Assembly: GCA_023457435.1 (NCBI GenBank)
Contig: JAEWLS010000002.1
Span: forward strand, 186,001 to 250,000
Source: Pseudomonadota bacterium
GTDB lineage: Bacteria > Pseudomonadota > Alphaproteobacteria > Rhizobiales > Rhizobiaceae
Length of the DNA: 64,000 nt
Direction: 5' to 3'
This document shows, in pieces, positions 52,258 through 60,686 of this stretch; position 1 is the first letter of the stretch, and each line of letters begins with the position of its first letter. Made by a program: the position numbers and the translations under genes. The notes below the pieces were generated by a model that was not told the DNA's origin, made no database searches, and was given only the letters and a program-made list of their open reading frames with translations.

Positions 52258-53124
52258 ATGATGCGAAGTATGCTGCTCGCGGGCCTTCTGGCGTCCACCG
52301 CGCCCGCGGCCGCGGACGACGTGCCCGCGCTGCTGAGGATTGGCATAGTGGCAGGTTCGGCGGGCGCGTCTTCGATATCCGGCCTTTCCGAGATCCGTGA
52401 AGCCTTCGCTGCCGCCACCGGGATACCCGTGCGGATTTTTCCCGCCCGCGATCTCGGCGCCCTCGTTTCGGCCCAGACCAGCGGCCGCGTGCAGTACGCG
52501 ATCTATTCCGCCGTCGGGTACGCGGCCGCGGAGGCAGTATGCGGCTGTCTCGAGCCGCTTGTGGCACCGGTCGGTCAGGGGGGCGATTACGGCGTTCGTG
52601 CCGCGATCTACGCGCACACTGGCTCCGCCGCTTCGATCGATGAAGTTGCCGGACGTCGCATCGTCGCCGGCCCGATCATGGCCGTCGGGCCGCAATTGCT
52701 CGGCTTGGAGCGTCTTGCGGATGCAGGCGCGGGTGACGACGTCATGCATGCGAACTCGATGGAGGACGCCGAGGCGCGCTTCCTGACCGGCGATGCCGAA
52801 CTGCTGGTCGGATGGGAGCCCGCGGCAAACGACCCGGCAATAGTTGGTTCGGGCACTGCGGCGGGACTTATGAGCCGCGGCATGCAGTCCGGGGAATTCC
52901 AACTGCTCTGGCAGTCCGAAACGGTGCGCTACGGACCGCACGTTGTGCGCGCCGATCTTCCGGAAACCGTCAAGCAGAGCCTGCGGACCTTCCTGACGAC
53001 GCTCTCGGCGCAATCGCCGCGGCTCTACGACTTCGTCGAGCGCGAGCATCTCGGCGGCTTTGTGCGCGTGTCCCGCGAGGACTACGCCATGGCCGCGAAG
53101 ATTGCACAGCTGGCCGCGGAGTAG
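52258..53124 (+). CDS. Exported PhnD/SsuA-like substrate-binding protein
   Basis: The 288-residue protein has a signal peptide (MMRSMLLAGLLASTAPAAA). The mature part resembles phosphonate-type periplasmic binding proteins: FPARDLGALVSAQTSGRVQY near residue 62, YAIYSAVGYAAAEAVCG near 82, and VAGPIMAVGPQLLGLERLAD near 140. No ABC permease or ATPase genes accompany it. Its location beside the Tad genes recurs, to my memory, in rhizobia, so a role tied to the pilus locus is possible. ATG 52258 or 52261 may be used. It converges with the TadG-like gene. Confidence 0.75.
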   Translation: MMRSMLLAGLLASTAPAAADDVPALLRIGIVAGSAGASSISGLSEIREAFAAATGIPVRIFPARDLGALVSAQTSGRVQYAIYSAVGYAAAEAVCGCLEPLVAPVGQGGDYGVRAAIYAHTGSAASIDEVAGRRIVAGPIMAVGPQLLGLERLADAGAGDDVMHANSMEDAEARFLTGDAELLVGWEPAANDPAIVGSGTAAGLMSRGMQSGEFQLLWQSETVRYGPHVVRADLPETVKQSLRTFLTTLSAQSPRLYDFVEREHLGGFVRVSREDYAMAAKIAQLAAE

Positions 53125-53125
53125 C

Positions 53126-53752
53126 CTAGCAATCGGCGCAGGGAACCGTGGCGCTCATGCGCGGACGCAGGTAGTATGACTCTTTCATGGATATACCGTC
53201 GAACGCCCCGGCAAGCCCGAGCGTCTGCTTCTGGTCTGCCGACCAGGTGAGTACCGGCTTGTAGGCCAGCTCGCTTTCTACTCTGACTAGAAATGTGTTG
53301 CGGATTTTCAGGGCCGCTGGGACCGTCGTCGTCGAGTTCTTGGCCGCACCTGCGGCAACCGCTCCGTTCGTGAGTTTGCGCGACCAGGCCACCAGCACCT
53401 TGGGCGACGCCTCGTCGGTGATTTGGATCGCGGTCACGGTGATCGTCGGTTTTGAGCGGTTGTAAGGTTGCAGGATCGCTTCACCGATCTTGAGAACGGC
53501 CTCGACTTCGGACTTCGTTGTCGCCTGCTGCTGGGTCAGCAGGTCTGCCACCATCGAGCCGACCCGTCCGACCTTCTTGTTGATCTCGATAGCCTGCGAG
53601 ACCTCCATCGTCACGAAATAGAGCGACAGGAGTACGGGCACGATGAACGCGAACTCGATGGCGGCGACGCCGCGCCGGTCGCGTGCCAGTCGGCGAAGGG
53701 GCCAGGCGAGCCTGTGCATGGGCAGTTCGAGGATGCGTAAACGGATGCTCAT
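53126..53752 (-). CDS. TadE/TadG-family pilus assembly protein
   Basis: The 208-residue protein has one N-terminal membrane segment in the TadE/G pattern: RDRRGVAAIEFAFIVPVLLS near residues 26-45, with the conserved Glu of pseudopilins. The rest is predicted periplasmic. It ends ATVPCADC, with two cysteines in the last four residues. TadE and TadG are minor pseudopilins of the Flp pilus. It lies 10 bases after a second member of the family and forms an operon with it. Confidence 0.82.
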   Translation of the reverse strand: MSIRLRILELPMHRLAWPLRRLARDRRGVAAIEFAFIVPVLLSLYFVTMEVSQAIEINKKVGRVGSMVADLLTQQQATTKSEVEAVLKIGEAILQPYNRSKPTITVTAIQITDEASPKVLVAWSRKLTNGAVAAGAAKNSTTTVPAALKIRNTFLVRVESELAYKPVLTWSADQKQTLGLAGAFDGISMKESYYLRPRMSATVPCADC

Positions 53753-53762
53753 GTCCTGATCC

Positions 53763-54329
53763 TCAGTCGTCGAACGGTTCGTTCTGCCAGGTGGCAGTCG
53801 CGAAGTGCAGGGTCTTGCCGTCCTTGAGGTTCGACATCGACTTGCGCATCAGGTCGGTCATCACCGGCCAGCGATAGAACACGCGAAGCATGTTCTTCGA
53901 CATCGATGGGCCCGGCGACACCGCGAAGTCGGAGGTGTCGAGGTCGCGGTCGGAGGTGAGCTTGACGCGAACCGCTGCCGCCTCGGCAAAGGTGTTGAAC
54001 CGCCGAAGGTCGACTTCGAGGCCCGGGCAACCGGTTGCCACGATGATCTTCAGCTCGTTGCAGACCATGTTGGTCAGCGAAGTCTTCGTGACGCTTGCAG
54101 CCTTGATCTGGCCGGTCCGCAGCTGGCGCGCGATGTCGTCGGTGACATTCGCGAGCACCTGCTGCGCGGCGAACGAGATGCAGCTCTCCAGGATCGCAAA
54201 GACGAGGAGCGAGAACGGGATTGCGAGAATGACGAACTCCATCGCCACCGCGCCGCGCTTGTCCTTGCGAAAGCGCCGCAGGCCGAACCAGCGGCGCGCG
54301 CTTGATCTGTCTGAAATGTCTTTGCTCAT
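53763..54329 (-). CDS. TadE/TadG-family pilus assembly protein
   Basis: The 188-residue protein carries the TadE-type membrane segment KRGAVAMEFVILAIPFSLLV near residues 25-44 and a periplasmic domain ending ATWQNEPFDD. ATG 54329 follows GGGGCTGACC. An upstream in-frame ATG would add only 16 residues. It is the first gene of a two-gene unit with the paralogue downstream, and it is transcribed away from flp. Confidence 0.82.
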   Translation of the reverse strand: MSKDISDRSSARRWFGLRRFRKDKRGAVAMEFVILAIPFSLLVFAILESCISFAAQQVLANVTDDIARQLRTGQIKAASVTKTSLTNMVCNELKIIVATGCPGLEVDLRRFNTFAEAAAVRVKLTSDRDLDTSDFAVSPGPSMSKNMLRVFYRWPVMTDLMRKSMSNLKDGKTLHFATATWQNEPFDD

Positions 54330-54456
54330 GGTCAGCCCCAGGCTCCCGACCATGCCGGCCGGAATGACCGTGACCATATAGTAGGAGGGGTTGACGGGAC
54401 GTTGTTCACGCCCGTTGCAATCTTACGGCGCAGTCAATGACGGGTTAACGTCGCTT

Positions 54457-54885
54457 CTATTGCCCTGTCGCTCCGAGTTCGGCCTCGGAAGCGCGCTCCG
54501 CGTCGCTCTTGAACGAACTCTCGCAGAACGGCGTGCACGAAAGGGTCTGCACGGCGGCGCGGCGGTAGACGCGCACAGAACTCGCGCCATCGCGGGACAC
54601 GGTGACCTGCTCGTCGACGATCGGATTGCCGTCCTGGTCGAGCACGACGAGGTTGGTGACGCCGAAGCCTCTGCCCGTCAGCACGATCGTCGTCGCGTCC
54701 TGGACGGAAGCGTCTGCGATTGCGGGGTTGCCGATGACGATCGTATCCGCAGGCCGCGCCAGTTTCACGATCTTGGCCTGGTTCATGACCACGTCGATAC
54801 CGGTCACCGCGTCTGCCGCCGTAGCGGCTGCGAATGTCAGAGCCCCAGAGACGACGCCGACTGCCAGCAGTTTGAAGCGCTGCAT
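54457..54885 (-). CDS. Stand-alone pilus/secretin N-terminal-domain protein
   Basis: This is a 142-residue exported protein. The signal peptide is LLAVGVVSGALTFAAATAAD. The mature domain (VVMNQAKIVKLARPADTIVI, GNPAIADASVQDATTIVLTG, FGVTNLVVLDQDGNPI) is homologous to the N-terminal domain of CpaC encoded at 57071, but no secretin domain follows. It ends in a Ser/Ala/Glu tail. It could assist secretin assembly or be a degenerate paralogue. It is divergent from flp, with about 290 bases between. Confidence 0.8.
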   Translation of the reverse strand: MQRFKLLAVGVVSGALTFAAATAADAVTGIDVVMNQAKIVKLARPADTIVIGNPAIADASVQDATTIVLTGRGFGVTNLVVLDQDGNPIVDEQVTVSRDGASSVRVYRRAAVQTLSCTPFCESSFKSDAERASEAELGATGQ

Positions 54886-55177
54886 GATACCAATACCCCC
54901 AGACGCGAACCTTGCACGAACATGAAGGAAAATGGTGAAGCGCGCGTTAAGCCAGTTCACGGGAGAGAAGTGGCCTGGGCCGCCGGAACTCGACAGGCTG
55001 CGTGTATTTCTTCTCTTCCGCTTAACCAAGTCCGACGCCCTCCGCCGGCAAGATATCGTTAATCCTGTTCGTTAAGCCGTTCGCAAGAGCTCCCTCGTAG
55101 TGTCCGCTCATCCGATCGACGCAGCCAAGAATGTTGACGGAAGTGCTGTGCAACACGTGGAATTCAAGGAGTTCACC

Positions 55178-55354
55178 ATGACCAAGCTTTTCGCTCGCTT
55201 CGCCAAGGACGAGTCTGGCGCGACCGCCATTGAATATGGCCTCATCGCCGCTCTTATCGCCCTCGCCATCACGGCTGGCGCGACCACCCTCGGCGGCTCG
55301 CTGGGCAACCAGTTCTCGCGTATCGCGACCAAGCTGAACGCGACCGCGAACTAA
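55178..55354 (+). CDS. Flp-type major pilin
   Basis: The 58-residue prepilin has MTKLFARFAKDESG before the cleavage site and then ATAIEYGLIAALIALAITAG. The Glu-Tyr pair after the processing site is the Flp hallmark, and CpaA is the expected peptidase. AAGGAG precedes ATG 55178. A strong terminator follows, which fits high-level monocistronic expression. The name pilA or flp depends on convention. Confidence 0.93.
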   Translation: MTKLFARFAKDESGATAIEYGLIAALIALAITAGATTLGGSLGNQFSRIATKLNATAN

Positions 55355-55383
55355 TCCAGCCTTCCTCAACGGCTGGGTCAATT

Positions 55384-55410
55384 GGAGGGCCGCCGATGCG
55401 GCCCTCCTTT
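55384..55410 (+). terminator. Intrinsic terminator after flp
   Basis: GGAGGGCCGC (55384-55393) and GCGGCCCTCC (55398-55407) form a perfect 10-bp stem with a CGAT loop, followed by TTT. It lies 30 bases after the flp stop. Confidence 0.88.
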
Positions 55411-55495
55411 GCATTCAGTTCCCTAGCGGTCCGCTACTTACCAAGCCTTAAGTGGGTCGGCGCTAGTATGCCTGGCCGACAACGGGTGCGAACCG

Positions 55496-56017
55496 ATGCT
55501 TGAAGCCGCGATACTCGTCATCTTTCCGTTCTGCATGCTCCATGCGGCTTTGTCCGATATGGTGTCGATGACGATCGCCAACCGGGTGTCGCTGCTGCTC
55601 ACCGGCGCATTTGTCGTGCTCGCACCCCTAACCGGCATGGATCTCGCGAACTTTGGCTGGCATCTCGCGGCCGGCGGTCTCGTCCTGGCGGTCACCTTCG
55701 CCCTTTTCGCCGCAGGCGGCATGGGCGGCGGCGATGCCAAGCTTCTCGCTTCGACCGCGCTGTGGATGGGCTTCAGCTTTCAGCTGCTTCAGTATCTCGT
55801 CTACGGTGCGATGCTCGGCGGCATGCTGACCCTTGCCATCCTCTATTTCCGCAAGTCGCCGGTCTCGTGGTTTGCTGGCGAAAACCTGCTCCTGCGGCAC
55901 TTTGCCGACCAGAAGGCCGGAGTCCCTTATGGTGTGGCGCTCGGCGCTGCCGGCCTGATCGTGTATCCCGAAACCGCACTCATGCAGTGGGCTTTCGAGC
56001 GGCTGTCCGGGTTCTGA
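55496..56017 (+). CDS. cpaA: Prepilin peptidase CpaA (A24 family)
   Basis: The 173-residue polytopic membrane aspartyl protease processes Flp. The two catalytic aspartates are in LHAALSDMVSMTIANR near residue 21 and GGMGGGDAKLLASTALW near 70, the GxGD motif. About five membrane helices are predicted. It has only the minimal peptidase core, without an N-methylation domain. The gene follows the flp terminator and is probably transcribed from its own promoter in 55411-55495. Confidence 0.92.
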   Translation: MLEAAILVIFPFCMLHAALSDMVSMTIANRVSLLLTGAFVVLAPLTGMDLANFGWHLAAGGLVLAVTFALFAAGGMGGGDAKLLASTALWMGFSFQLLQYLVYGAMLGGMLTLAILYFRKSPVSWFAGENLLLRHFADQKAGVPYGVALGAAGLIVYPETALMQWAFERLSGF

Positions 56018-56222
56018 CGCCCTTCATTCTCCATAATCGCTGTACATCTTTCTGTGGCTGGCATCCGCCGGCCCTTTCCACCGTTCGTGCCGGCCTCCCG
56101 AGGCCTTTGAATCAACTTTAGATTAAGCACGATTGTAAGCGTTCCATTAACCGTAATTTGACGATTGCCGGGCCAATGTCCGGACTGGCGCATGGGTTAT
56201 GCCGTGTACGAGGTCCGGACGA

Positions 56223-57044
56223 ATGAATTCTTCACGCCTCATCATCTTGGGCGTCGCCGTTTTCGCGGCGATCGGCGCCGGCTACGTCGCCAAGAACATG
56301 ATGGCGCCGCCGCCGGCACAGGTCATCGTCGAGCAGACGCCCGTCGAGCCGGCGATCCAGCTCACCGACGTGCTGGTTCTCAACAAGGACGTGCCGATGG
56401 GCTCGCCCATCACCGACTCCATCGCCTGGCAGGCGTGGCCGGCAGACACGGTCGACGAGAAGTTCATCCGCCGCGACACTGAGGAGAATGCCCTCGAGGA
56501 GTTCGCTCAGTCCATCGCGCGCGTACCGCTGTATTCCGGCGAGCCGCTGCGCCGCTCCAAGCTGATAGGCGACGGCCAGAGCTTCATGTCGTCGATATTG
56601 CCTGCCGGCAAGCGCGCGGTAGCGACCCAGATCGCCGCCGACACCTCCGCTGGCGGCTTCATCCTTCCGAATGACTATGTCGACGTCATCATGACCCGAC
56701 GCTCTGGTGCGAACAGCGGCGGAGGTGCCGGCGACGGGTTCATCACCGAGACCATTCTCAAGAACATTCGTGTGCTCGCCATCGATCAGGCGATCCAGGA
56801 AGACGAGGAGGGGCGTCGCGTCCGCGTTGGCGACACTGCGACCCTCGAACTGACTCCCCAACAGGCCGAGATCATCACGGTTGCGGCCCAGATGGCTGAT
56901 CGCCTGACACTGGCGCTTCGCGCCGTGGCGGACGCTCAGGATCCGGTGGAGGCCGCGGGCGAATATCTGGTTTCCGGCAACGGGCGGCGCGGCACCGTCC
57001 GCCTTATCCGCAATGGCGAAGTCTCCGAAGTGGGAGCGCGTTGA
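56223..57044 (+). CDS. cpaB: Flp pilus assembly protein CpaB
   Basis: The 273-residue inner-membrane-anchored periplasmic protein has an N-terminal helix LIILGVAVFAAIGAGYVAKN. SAF and RcpC-like domains follow, with GSPITDSIAWQAWP near residue 60, SILPAGKRAVATQIAAD near 122 and GFILPNDYVDVIMTRR near 145. It assists CpaC in the outer-membrane channel. Its stop overlaps an ATG three codons from CpaC's upstream frame, showing close coupling. The 205 bases before it hold no gene and probably the cpaB-tadC promoter. Confidence 0.92.
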   Translation: MNSSRLIILGVAVFAAIGAGYVAKNMMAPPPAQVIVEQTPVEPAIQLTDVLVLNKDVPMGSPITDSIAWQAWPADTVDEKFIRRDTEENALEEFAQSIARVPLYSGEPLRRSKLIGDGQSFMSSILPAGKRAVATQIAADTSAGGFILPNDYVDVIMTRRSGANSGGGAGDGFITETILKNIRVLAIDQAIQEDEEGRRVRVGDTATLELTPQQAEIITVAAQMADRLTLALRAVADAQDPVEAAGEYLVSGNGRRGTVRLIRNGEVSEVGAR

Positions 57045-57070
57045 TGTCGGCATCGATCAGGAGAGAGACA

Positions 57071-58612
57071 ATGGCTAAGCCCGTTGCAGGTCAGGTGCTC
57101 GGCGGCGTATCGCGTGTCGCGATAGCAGCTTCGATGGCCGTCGCGATGCTTGCCGTCGACGCCGGCCTATCGGGGTCGCGCAACGCCTCGGCGGCTCCCA
57201 CCGACGTGCTTTCGACCGCACGCGGTGCGCAGCGCGTGAAACTCGGCCTGAACAAGTCGATCGTCATCGACCTCCCCGCCGACGCCTACGACATCCTCGT
57301 CGCCAATCCGGCCGTTGCCGATGCGGTCACGCGCACCGCGCGTCGCATCTACCTGTTCGGCAAGCAGGTTGGCGAGACCAATATCTTCGTCTTCGGCGCG
57401 AATGGCGAGCAGATCGCGAGCCTCGATCTCGCAATCGAGCGCGACGTGTCGGGTCTCGAGGGCTACCTGAAGAAGTACATCCCGAATTCCGACATCACTG
57501 TCGAGCTGCTGAACGACAACGTCGTGCTGACCGGCACCGTCGACACTCCGCTCGACGCGGCGCGCGCTGCACAGCTTGCTTCGGTCTTCGTCACCGGCGG
57601 TGAAGCGACGACGGGCCAATTCTCCCAGACGGCCGCCGGCGGGAGCGCCAGCGGCGGCGTCGACATCGACAACCCGGACCAGGAGCGCCGCACCAGCCAG
57701 ATCGTCAATCTGCTGCAGATCATCGGCGAGGATCAGGTCACCCTGAAGGTCACCGTTGCCGAAGTCAGCCGCCAAGTGATGAAGCAGCTCGGCGTCAACG
57801 TGATCGGCGGCGGGCAGGGCAACGGAATCACATGGGGCGCCATCAGCGAGAACGTTGCCGGACTCGGCAAGTCGATCTCCAACAGCGGCTTCAACATCGG
57901 AGCTGCCGGCCTCAACGCCTATTTCAACGCGATGGAGCAGGCCGGCGTCATGAAGACGCTCGCCGAGCCCACCCTGACCGCGGTTTCCGGCGAGAAGGCG
58001 ACCTTCAAGGTCGGCGGCGAATTCAACTTGCTGACTGGTCAGGACGTCGATCCTGACACGAAAACGATCACCTACGAGAATACCAAGATCGAGTACGGCA
58101 TTGGGCTGGAGTTCCAGCCCGTCGTGCTGTCTCCGGGCCGCATCAGCCTCAAGGTCCGCACCTCGGTCTCGGAGCCGACCAACGAGGGTTCGCTTCAGCT
58201 CAGCGCGGGGAACGCAAGCCCGTCGTCGAACTTGCTGTCGATCCGCAAGCGCTTGGCCGACACGACGGTGGAGCTGCCATCCGGCGGGTCGATGATGATC
58301 GCCGGACTGGTGCGCGATGACGTTCGCCAGGTGGTCTCGGGTCTGCCTGGACTCTCCAAGATCCCGATCTTCGGCACGCTGTTCCGGAGCCGCGATTTCG
58401 TGCGCAACGAGACCGAACTGGTGATCATCATCACACCTTACCTTTCCAAGCCCACGGCGCGCTCCGCGCTCGCCAAGCCGGACGACAACTTCAACGCCGC
58501 CGGCGACGGTGCCGGGATGTTCCTCGGCCGCGTCAACCGCGTCTACGGCACCATGAAAACCAACAAGCCAAACGGCCGGTACCACGGCGTCGTCGGCTAC
58601 ATCTACAAGTAA
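57071..58612 (+). CDS. cpaC: Outer-membrane secretin CpaC
   Basis: The 513-residue secretin forms the outer-membrane pore for Flp. A signal peptide (VAIAASMAVAMLAVDAG) is followed by a pilus N-terminal domain (SIVIDLPADAYDILVANPAV), a BON-like segment (DITVELLNDNVVLTGTVD near residue 145) and the secretin domain with TLAEPTLTAVSGEKATFKVG near 296, then VELPSGGSMMIAGLVRDDVR near 400. ATG 57071 has AGGAGAGAGACA upstream and gives a proper signal peptide. An in-frame ATG at 57044 is possible. Confidence 0.93.
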   Translation: MAKPVAGQVLGGVSRVAIAASMAVAMLAVDAGLSGSRNASAAPTDVLSTARGAQRVKLGLNKSIVIDLPADAYDILVANPAVADAVTRTARRIYLFGKQVGETNIFVFGANGEQIASLDLAIERDVSGLEGYLKKYIPNSDITVELLNDNVVLTGTVDTPLDAARAAQLASVFVTGGEATTGQFSQTAAGGSASGGVDIDNPDQERRTSQIVNLLQIIGEDQVTLKVTVAEVSRQVMKQLGVNVIGGGQGNGITWGAISENVAGLGKSISNSGFNIGAAGLNAYFNAMEQAGVMKTLAEPTLTAVSGEKATFKVGGEFNLLTGQDVDPDTKTITYENTKIEYGIGLEFQPVVLSPGRISLKVRTSVSEPTNEGSLQLSAGNASPSSNLLSIRKRLADTTVELPSGGSMMIAGLVRDDVRQVVSGLPGLSKIPIFGTLFRSRDFVRNETELVIIITPYLSKPTARSALAKPDDNFNAAGDGAGMFLGRVNRVYGTMKTNKPNGRYHGVVGYIYK

Positions 58613-58625
58613 GCGGGGTCGTTCC

Positions 58626-59333
58626 ATGTCTGGGTTCGCAATTGGCACAGGCCGGCGCAGATCGACGGCTCCCGTGGCGGTCCTTGCCGTTCTCTCGGTC
58701 TCGCTGCTCGCCGGCTGCGCCAAGCGCGACAGCATCACGGTCGGCTCTGTGCCGGACGACTATCGTACCAACCATCCTATTGTCGTCGCCGAGCAGGAGC
58801 AGGTGATCGACCTTCCGGTCGGTGCGAGCCAGATGGCTCTGTCGCGCGGCCAGAAGGATGTCCTCGGCGGCTTCATGGGCGGATATGAGCGCGAGACGCG
58901 CTCGGCAGTGCGAATTCTCGTTCCTTCGGGGTCTGCCAACGGCGCCGCTGCTGCGCACATCTCCTCCGATGTTGCCACCTATCTCCGCGGTATCGGCGTC
59001 CACGGGGGCTCGATCCTCGTCGATTACTACGACGCCGGCGATCCGCGCGTGTCGGCACCCATCCGCGTCAGCTACAGCGCGATGCGTGCCAGCGCAGGCA
59101 AGTGCGGACGCTGGCCCGACGACATCCTCAAGACCAGCGACAACAAGCACTACGCGAATTTCGGCTGCTCTGCGCAGAACAATCTGGCGGCCCAGGTCGC
59201 CAATCCGGCCGACCTGCTCGGACCGCGGCGTTCGACCTCGATCGATCCGGAGAATCGCGCCGATGCCATCGACCAGTACAAGAATCGTGGCGTCGCTACC
59301 GACTTCAGCGCCAATCGCGAAGTGAACTACTGA
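58626..59333 (+). CDS. cpaD: Flp pilus assembly lipoprotein CpaD
   Basis: The 235-residue lipoprotein has a lipobox in VLSVSLLAGCAKRDSIT, with Cys near residue 31. Conserved features are DYRTNHPIVVAEQEQVIDLP near residue 44 and CGRWPDDILKTSDNKHYANF, followed by GCSAQNNLAAQVANPADLLG near 175, which define CpaD. It probably pilots CpaC in the outer membrane. It starts 13 bases after cpaC, in the same operon. Confidence 0.92.
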   Translation: MSGFAIGTGRRRSTAPVAVLAVLSVSLLAGCAKRDSITVGSVPDDYRTNHPIVVAEQEQVIDLPVGASQMALSRGQKDVLGGFMGGYERETRSAVRILVPSGSANGAAAAHISSDVATYLRGIGVHGGSILVDYYDAGDPRVSAPIRVSYSAMRASAGKCGRWPDDILKTSDNKHYANFGCSAQNNLAAQVANPADLLGPRRSTSIDPENRADAIDQYKNRGVATDFSANREVNY

Positions 59334-59354
59334 CGCAGTGCAGAGGCCAAAGAG

Positions 59355-60632
59355 ATGAACAACCTCGCATATGACGACCTGCACGCGGGCGTCGAGGATG
59401 CCGAGATCGCGGCGATGCGCCAGTTGCGCCCGGTGCCGCGCATTTCGATCCAGGCTTTCTGCGAGACCGAGGCTGTTGCCAGCCCCATCGAGCGTGCCGG
59501 CGAAGATCGCCGCATGTCGAAGACCCACCTCAAGGTCCACATGGGTGGCATACCGACCGCCGTCGAATTCTATCAGACCGCTCCGACGCCCAACCTGATC
59601 ATCCTGGAGTCGCGCGCCGAACCGAAAAAACTCCTCGAAGGCCTGGCGCAACTGGCGGAAGTCTGCGACCCGTCGTCGAAGGTGGTGATCATCGGCCACT
59701 ACAACGACGTCTGGCTTTACCGCGAGCTGATCCGCAACGGCGTTTCCGAATATGTCGTGGCACCGATCTCGATGGCCGACATCGTCAGCGTCATCGCGTC
59801 CATCTTCGTGGATCCGGAGCAGAAGCCGATCGGCCGATCGGTAGCCTTCGTCGGCGCCAAGGGCGGTGTCGGCTCGTCCACCATCGCCCACAATGTCGGC
59901 TGGGCGATGTCGAACCTGTTCAAGTCCGAGGTGGTCGTGGCAGACCTCGACCTTGCGTTCGGCACTGCCAACATCAATTTCGACCAGGATCCGGCCCAAG
60001 GCATCGCTGAAGCGGTGTTCGCGCCGGAACGCATCGACGAGGTCTACCTCGACCGCCTCCTCGCGCAATGTGCCGAGCACCTGTCTCTGCTTGCAGCGCC
60101 ATCGTCGCTGGATCGGGTCTACGACTTCGATCCCGACGCCTTCTCCCAGGTTATCGAGACCGCGCAGCGAAGCGCGCCGCTGCTCGTTCTGGACGTGCCG
60201 CATATCTGGAGTGGGTGGTCGCGCAGCGTCCTGGCCCAGGCGGATGATGTCGTCATCACCGCGACGCCGGAGCTGGCGAACCTCCGCAACGCCAAGAACA
60301 TGGTCGACATGCTCAAGAAGATCCGACCGAACGACCCGACGCCGAAGCTGATCATCAACCAGGTGGGCGTGCCGAAGCGGCCGGAGATTTCGGTGTCCGA
60401 CTTCGCCGACCCGCTGGGCATCGAGCCGCTCGCGGTCATTCCATTCGATCCGCTGTTCTTCGGCAATGCCGCGAACAACGGGCGCATGCTGGGTGAGATG
60501 GATGCCAACAACCCCATCGTGCAGACCATCAACGAACTCGCACACATGCTGACCGGACGGTCGGAAGTGAAATCGAAGAAGAAGAAGGCGGGGCTTGGCG
60601 ATCTGATCGGCAAGCTGCGGCGCAAGAAGTAG
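59355..60632 (+). CDS. cpaE: Pilus localisation ATPase-like protein CpaE
   Basis: The 425-residue protein has an N-terminal receiver-like domain without clear phosphorylation signature (about residues 50-150) and a ParA/MinD-type domain. The deviant Walker A is AFVGAKGGVGSSTIAHNVGW near residue 166, Walker A' aspartate region VVADLDLAFGTANINF near 195, and LLVLDVPHIWSGWSRSVL near 277. CpaE positions the Tad machine at the pole in Caulobacter. It ends in a lysine-rich tail (KSKKKKAGLGDLIGKLRRKK). Confidence 0.92.
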   Translation: MNNLAYDDLHAGVEDAEIAAMRQLRPVPRISIQAFCETEAVASPIERAGEDRRMSKTHLKVHMGGIPTAVEFYQTAPTPNLIILESRAEPKKLLEGLAQLAEVCDPSSKVVIIGHYNDVWLYRELIRNGVSEYVVAPISMADIVSVIASIFVDPEQKPIGRSVAFVGAKGGVGSSTIAHNVGWAMSNLFKSEVVVADLDLAFGTANINFDQDPAQGIAEAVFAPERIDEVYLDRLLAQCAEHLSLLAAPSSLDRVYDFDPDAFSQVIETAQRSAPLLVLDVPHIWSGWSRSVLAQADDVVITATPELANLRNAKNMVDMLKKIRPNDPTPKLIINQVGVPKRPEISVSDFADPLGIEPLAVIPFDPLFFGNAANNGRMLGEMDANNPIVQTINELAHMLTGRSEVKSKKKKAGLGDLIGKLRRKK

Positions 60633-60686
60633 GGCGGTGTCGGCGCGGGCCGACTACAGCCCCGCATGGACGGGATTGCGTAGAAG

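Noticed and set aside
57167..60545. Very long minus-strand open frames opposite cpaC, cpaD and cpaE
   Set aside because: Codon-bias shadows of the cpa genes. Their translations are Asp/Arg/Val/Gly-rich with no family features.
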